A stretch of 64,000 nucleotides of DNA from Toxoplasma gondii ME49 (lineage: Eukaryota; Apicomplexa; Conoidasida; Eucoccidiorida; Sarcocystidae), in contig NC_031476.1 of assembly GCF_000006565.2 (NCBI RefSeq), forward strand, positions 2,814,458-2,878,457. Direction: 5' to 3'. How positions within the stretch are numbered: the first letter of the stretch is position 1; each line of letters starts with the position of its first letter. The translations under genes and the position numbers were made by a program. The notes under the pieces were generated by a model. The model did no database searches. It had not been told where the DNA came from and saw only the letters and a program-made list of their open reading frames with translations. Positions 60,157 through 64,000 of the stretch are shown in pieces.

Positions 60157-61700
60157 ACGTCGTGGACCGGCTATTCGTATCGTAAAGGATAGTCAACACG
60201 CCGAGACAGGAGAATAACCGAAAGGCGAGTGGCATTACACTGCCGGCGCAAGCACGCACCACTCCCCGCCGCTCTGCAAAGACGTGAGAGGATCCAGCAG
60301 ACGTGCTTTCTCTTGAAGCAGCAAAGCCAGTCCGCCTGAAGCGACAGCGGAGATAGTGCGTGAGCTGGCACATACGCCGCCAACAAATATAGCAGTTGAC
60401 TGGCAAGATAAGTAGCGCATGTCTTGTCTTTCGCGTCAGCGAACGGAACTCGTGGATATGTAGCACGCCACGTCCACGAGGCTGCCAGTGCCATGGACTC
60501 AAATAACAGGCGCGGTGGCTTGGTCTGTCCAACGCAGTAACTGCATAACTTATAAAGGCAACAGTTGAACCCACAGCTCAAACGTCGACGTCAACTGGCG
60601 CGTCAGGCGATGTGGTTGTTTGCCGGAAATTCGCCCAGCGAACCAATGGTCACACCGCACTATCCTGTCAAGGGGTAGCGCCACTCGTTATGTTTATTAG
60701 CGTGCTACGCAAGTAGCATGTCACTACGCAAACAGACGCTCTGCCTTGCGTGTCCCATTCTTATCTGTATCCAGGTCTCACACGATCGGCACTAATTTCT
60801 TCATGGGCAACAGGCCTGGCGGTCGCGCTGACGGCAAGAAACGAGTGACCTCCTGTGGGGTACCGCATCGTTCCCGATTGAAAAAACGGAGGGAGTCGAC
60901 AGAAAACGGCGCCTTCAAGACCGCAGAACCACAGTCATTTATCGGTCAAAATGAGGAAAACGCCGGACGCTGTTTCTCACAGCTGAATCTGTTAAGCCAC
61001 ACGGATCGCCAAGTGCTGCGCCGTTCCTCAGAACTTGGCTGTCTGCCGTCAAGAAAGGCAGACTTGGCGAACAGCAATTCTTTCTTACAAACTTGCCGCT
61101 GTGGGCTATGTGTTTTCCGGTCACAGTAGCACGCGAGGACCTACATCTAGAGATTTGTCACTCGTTGACATAGTTGTCAAGGGGCAGATGACCGGAAGAT
61201 TCGCGCTGACGCTGTGGGTAGGCCTGGTTGACAGCCACAAAGCCAGACCTCCGTGTCTCGTCTCGTGGACGACGCGCACCGATCGGAACCATGTCTCACA
61301 CAAGACAGGAATAACTAACTAGTGCCTCGAAGCACGGTAAATTGAGTAAATTAATATCTAGGACCCGGCTACCAACTTGTCGGAAGTGTACTTTTGGAGA
61401 TGGCCGTCAGGGAGCTGCTCATCACACTAAAATCGCGGATGCGCGAGTTGTATAGCGAGCACCTTGAAGTTCGTCTGAAATACGAGAATCACTGCGATGC
61501 AACAGCGCACCGGAAGGAATTTCAGTCACGCGAACAGGCGGATGCATGGGAGGACTGCATAGGACTGATGCCACTAGTCCGTCACGGAGATGCAAAAGCG
61601 AGAGGCATTTGTATATGCAGAAATAGAGGAAAAACAAAAAGACACAGACAGGTACTACATGGCTCAATGCCTAGAAAGAGATGGTTCGGAAACAAAAGAG
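60157..61700. promoter_or_regulatory. Upstream region of the secreted-protein gene, up to the tRNA gene
   Basis: About 1.5 kb that should hold the promoter and 5' leader of the minus-strand secreted-protein gene. No exon, tRNA or repeat is supported in it. Short open frames on both strands have no recognisable content. Confidence 0.45.
61693..61697 (-). terminator. RNA polymerase III T-run terminator of tRNA-Ile
   Basis: On the minus strand, CTC then TTTT follows directly after the tRNA discriminator base; the + strand shows this as AAAAGAG before 61701. Confidence 0.85.
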
Positions 61701-61774
61701 TGGTCCCAACCGGGGTCGAACCGGCGACCTTCCGGTTATTAGCCGGATGCTCTAACCAACTGAGCTATAGGACC
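61701..61774 (-). tRNA. tRNA-Ile (anticodon AAT)
   Basis: A 74-nt cloverleaf on the minus strand. The 7-bp acceptor stem pairs GGTCCTA with TGGGACC, including one G-T pair. The D arm carries TAGCTCAGTTGG (also the A box). The anticodon arm has stem TCCGG/CCGGA with loop CTAATAA, giving anticodon AAT. The T arm has GGTTCGACCCC (also the B box). The discriminator is A, with no encoded CCA and no intron. A TTTT run begins 4 nt after the 3' end, a typical RNA polymerase III stop. It is a normal nuclear isoacceptor for Ile codons after A34-to-inosine editing. Confidence 0.97.
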
Positions 61775-64000
61775 TGTCAGCCCGGTCTCACAGCATGCTC
61801 AGTGAAACCATCTGATGAAAGGCTGCGCGATAGTTGTTTCATGGCGTCTGCGATGCGTAATTTCCCTCAGACGAATATTCCAGATCGAATACGTCACGCC
61901 TCTGTTCATTTAATACGAAAAAATGCTGTCAAGTCTGGAGAAAGGGTGCAGACAGGCACCGCTTCTCGTGTGAGGCGAGTCCTGTTTCTTGAATTCCGCT
62001 GCTTCCAAACTGAGGCTTTACCGCGGGCTTACTCAGCCTGTCAAAATAAGTCCTTTTCGTACGAACGCGTGGCTCTTCAGGATCAGTTGCTTTCTCTCGG
62101 GTGTTCTAGGTGCGTACCGGTGTTGCTCAGCTACAGTGCAGGCTGAGTGGAAGACCCTGGCCGACTGTATATCGTAGAATATCCCACAACTCAAGCTTCT
62201 CAAGCATCACTCGACCAACACGGGTGGTATATCCCCAAACTCCTCTTTCTCCTGCATTACTTCTACGACCAGCGATCGCGCTCAACTGGCGTGTCGTTGA
62301 ACGAGGCAAACGAGAGGTTGATTTGGAGGGCTCCAGCGTGAAAGAAACGACTTGTAGCATTTAGCACTAGGGTTGATAAGCACTTTATTCGATCCTTTTA
62401 AGGTATACCAGTGCTCGCCTGCTCTGTGAGTTGTCGGCGGCTATTCGTGCTGTCGTTTGAAGATGCCGATGAGCGTCACCTTCATTGTTTCCTACCGGCA
62501 TTGTCTGAGCTACAAAGGAGTGACGTTGAACCGACAAAGTTCAGCATCAGTACGTTTCTCGCTTGATGATCGCAACACAGCCCACCTCAAAACGCTACGC
62601 TTTCCTGAGCTACACATTCCACATTCCAGAATCTCGATATGCTGCATAACAGAGGAAGAAGTCTAGAATCCTGGGTTCACGCAACGTGGTACGAAAGTTC
62701 TTGAGTCACCCGAGTCCTGGTGTCGCCTCCCGCGCAAAGGATATCTGGGGACGTACCACACGATGCCAAGCGTGTTCTGTCCCCACCGCATTTGCACGTT
62801 ATATCCAGTTAAGGAAATCTTTCGATGTTTAGAAATCCAGTTCGGTCGGGCAACCGACAGCCCCCCCGAGAGTGTCGCATACCATTCACCGTCATCGATG
62901 TGCATTGGCAAGATCTGGAAAACAGTTAGCTCCAACTGATCCTCGAATTGTGTAGATAGAACGATACTCAGCTATCTTTACATGTGTACCTATAGTGAGT
63001 GCAGTACACGATTTCGTCGGCAAATAATTCTGCAACTTTTTGGCAGATGAATTATTCAGATGTGCCCGAGTTAACGCATATCTGTATTCTTTTTATGGAG
63101 TCTGCGTCTCCCCGAAGTATGTAGATTTGGGTAGCAGGGAAACCTCCGTCATGGAGTTGTTTTCGGCTGAAAAACAACTGCCGCAGACGCCGGGATGCGA
63201 CGTGACACGCATGCGCTTTGCCCGGGTGGTCTGCAATTCACTAACGGTGTGAGTACAGAAATAGCAGTCTTTCCCAGTTGTTAAGAATCCGGTCTTCTTT
63301 TCTGTCTGTTTCAGCCATGTGAGGACTCTACCGAATGGTCCAGTCAGAAAGCCTTAACACACCCCATTCGCTCGTGCACAGGCATTTCCGCCGTAAGACA
63401 CGTTCCCCACCTTGCCTGCTTCACCATTCTCGCCATTCGAAATACGGACTCTGCCGGCGAATTTGGGTTCTTTTTTCGTCGTCATCAAAGGCGAACAGCA
63501 ACAAAATGAAACATGTACTGTATTTCCACGGCAGTTGTCAAGCAAAATAAGACGTGGAACCAGAAAGAACGGTGGACGTCCAGCTCCGAACGGCGACACG
63601 CGCTCGCAGTAGACATGCCCAGCGTCTCTCCGGTTCCGGAGAAGTTCTTGCTGTAGGTTCCCTTTCACCGTTCTCTGTTCTACCATTTCTGGCATCCGCC
63701 AAATCGCTTGTCTCCAGTCTTCTCCCTAGCGTGCTCCTCCCTCCATCGGCGCAAGTTATTCGTAGACTGCTTTCTGTCCCTTAGGCATGTCCTCATCTTT
63801 CTCGACTGCAGCAAGAAGCAGGCAGAAACACGGACGCAGAACGTGTGTGGTGTGTCGCTATCCAAATTCACCCATACTGATCACACAGACAGACACCATT
63901 CTTCAACATTTGGACGCATCTGTTAACACAAAACCGACTCGCTGTCCATGTCCGTCGCGACAGCTGGATTTGCGCTCGCGTCTTTATCTCCTGGTGTACG
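61775..64000. other. Right-end region without an assignable gene
   Basis: About 2.2 kb. An open + strand stretch near 63049-63252 ends close to a good donor (GTGAGT at 63248), and an ATG at 63787 opens a frame that runs off the edge (71 codons). Neither shows a recognised domain, so the region may hold the 5' part of a gene extending right or be non-coding. Confidence 0.4.

Noticed and set aside
61394..62146. 250-codon + strand open frame with a 'TGVEPATFRLLAGCSNQLSY' segment
   Set aside because: That segment is the antisense translation of the tRNA-Ile gene, a well-known source of false proteins; the rest has no coding character.
1..64000. CRISPR arrays, insertion sequences, operons and retroelements
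   Set aside because: No regularly spaced repeats with unique spacers, terminal inverted repeats with transposase, or reverse-transcriptase motifs were seen. The window is intron-rich eukaryotic nuclear DNA.

Overview
The window looks like nuclear chromosome sequence from a coccidian apicomplexan, either Toxoplasma gondii or a very close relative such as Hammondia or Neospora. I base this on many short exons with GT-AG introns, long insertions rich in Ser, Ala, Glu and Arg inside otherwise conserved proteins, frequent TGCATGC palindromes, (TA)n microsatellites in introns, and two organellar-type translation enzymes with secretory-type N-termini, as expected for a cell with an apicoplast. The sequence alone does not separate these genera.

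Layout from left to right: (1) 1-6501 (+), the 3' part of a SEL1L/Hrd3-like ERAD protein. (2) 10059-16455 (+), the DNA polymerase delta small subunit POLD2, 9 exons. (3) 17438-23021 (-), a Tan1/THUMPD1 tRNA-acetylation adaptor, 7 exons. (4) 24551-37133 (+), GatB of the Glu-tRNA(Gln) amidotransferase, 15 exons, with a signal peptide. (5) 38279-41509 (-), a CCDC43-like protein, 5 exons. (6) 43279-52234 (+), arginyl-tRNA synthetase, 11 exons, with a long N-terminal extension. (7) 55348-60081 or 60156 (-), one long open exon for a secreted, largely disordered protein with a TEXEL-like RRL motif. (8) 61701-61774 (-), tRNA-Ile(AAT). The right end holds no gene I can model, only an open frame that runs off the edge.

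Exon chains were built by hand from protein-family similarity, AG/GT sites and codon phase. In every multi-exon gene the chosen exons sum to a whole number of codons with consistent phase: 614 aa for POLD2, 385 aa for Tan1, 1139 aa for GatB, 280 aa for CCDC43, 1215 aa for ArgRS, and 1163 aa for the visible part of the SEL1L-like gene. Neighbours mostly alternate in strand. Tan1/GatB and CCDC43/ArgRS are head to head, and POLD2/Tan1, GatB/CCDC43 and ArgRS/secreted protein are tail to tail.

Four of the eight loci concern tRNA: Tan1 (cytosolic tRNA ac4C), GatB and ArgRS (probably apicoplast charging of Gln and Arg tRNAs) and a tRNA-Ile gene. The most promising undescribed item is the secreted RRL-motif protein at 55348-60081, a candidate ASP5-processed dense-granule or exported effector. 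No bacterial operon, CRISPR array or transposon was seen.
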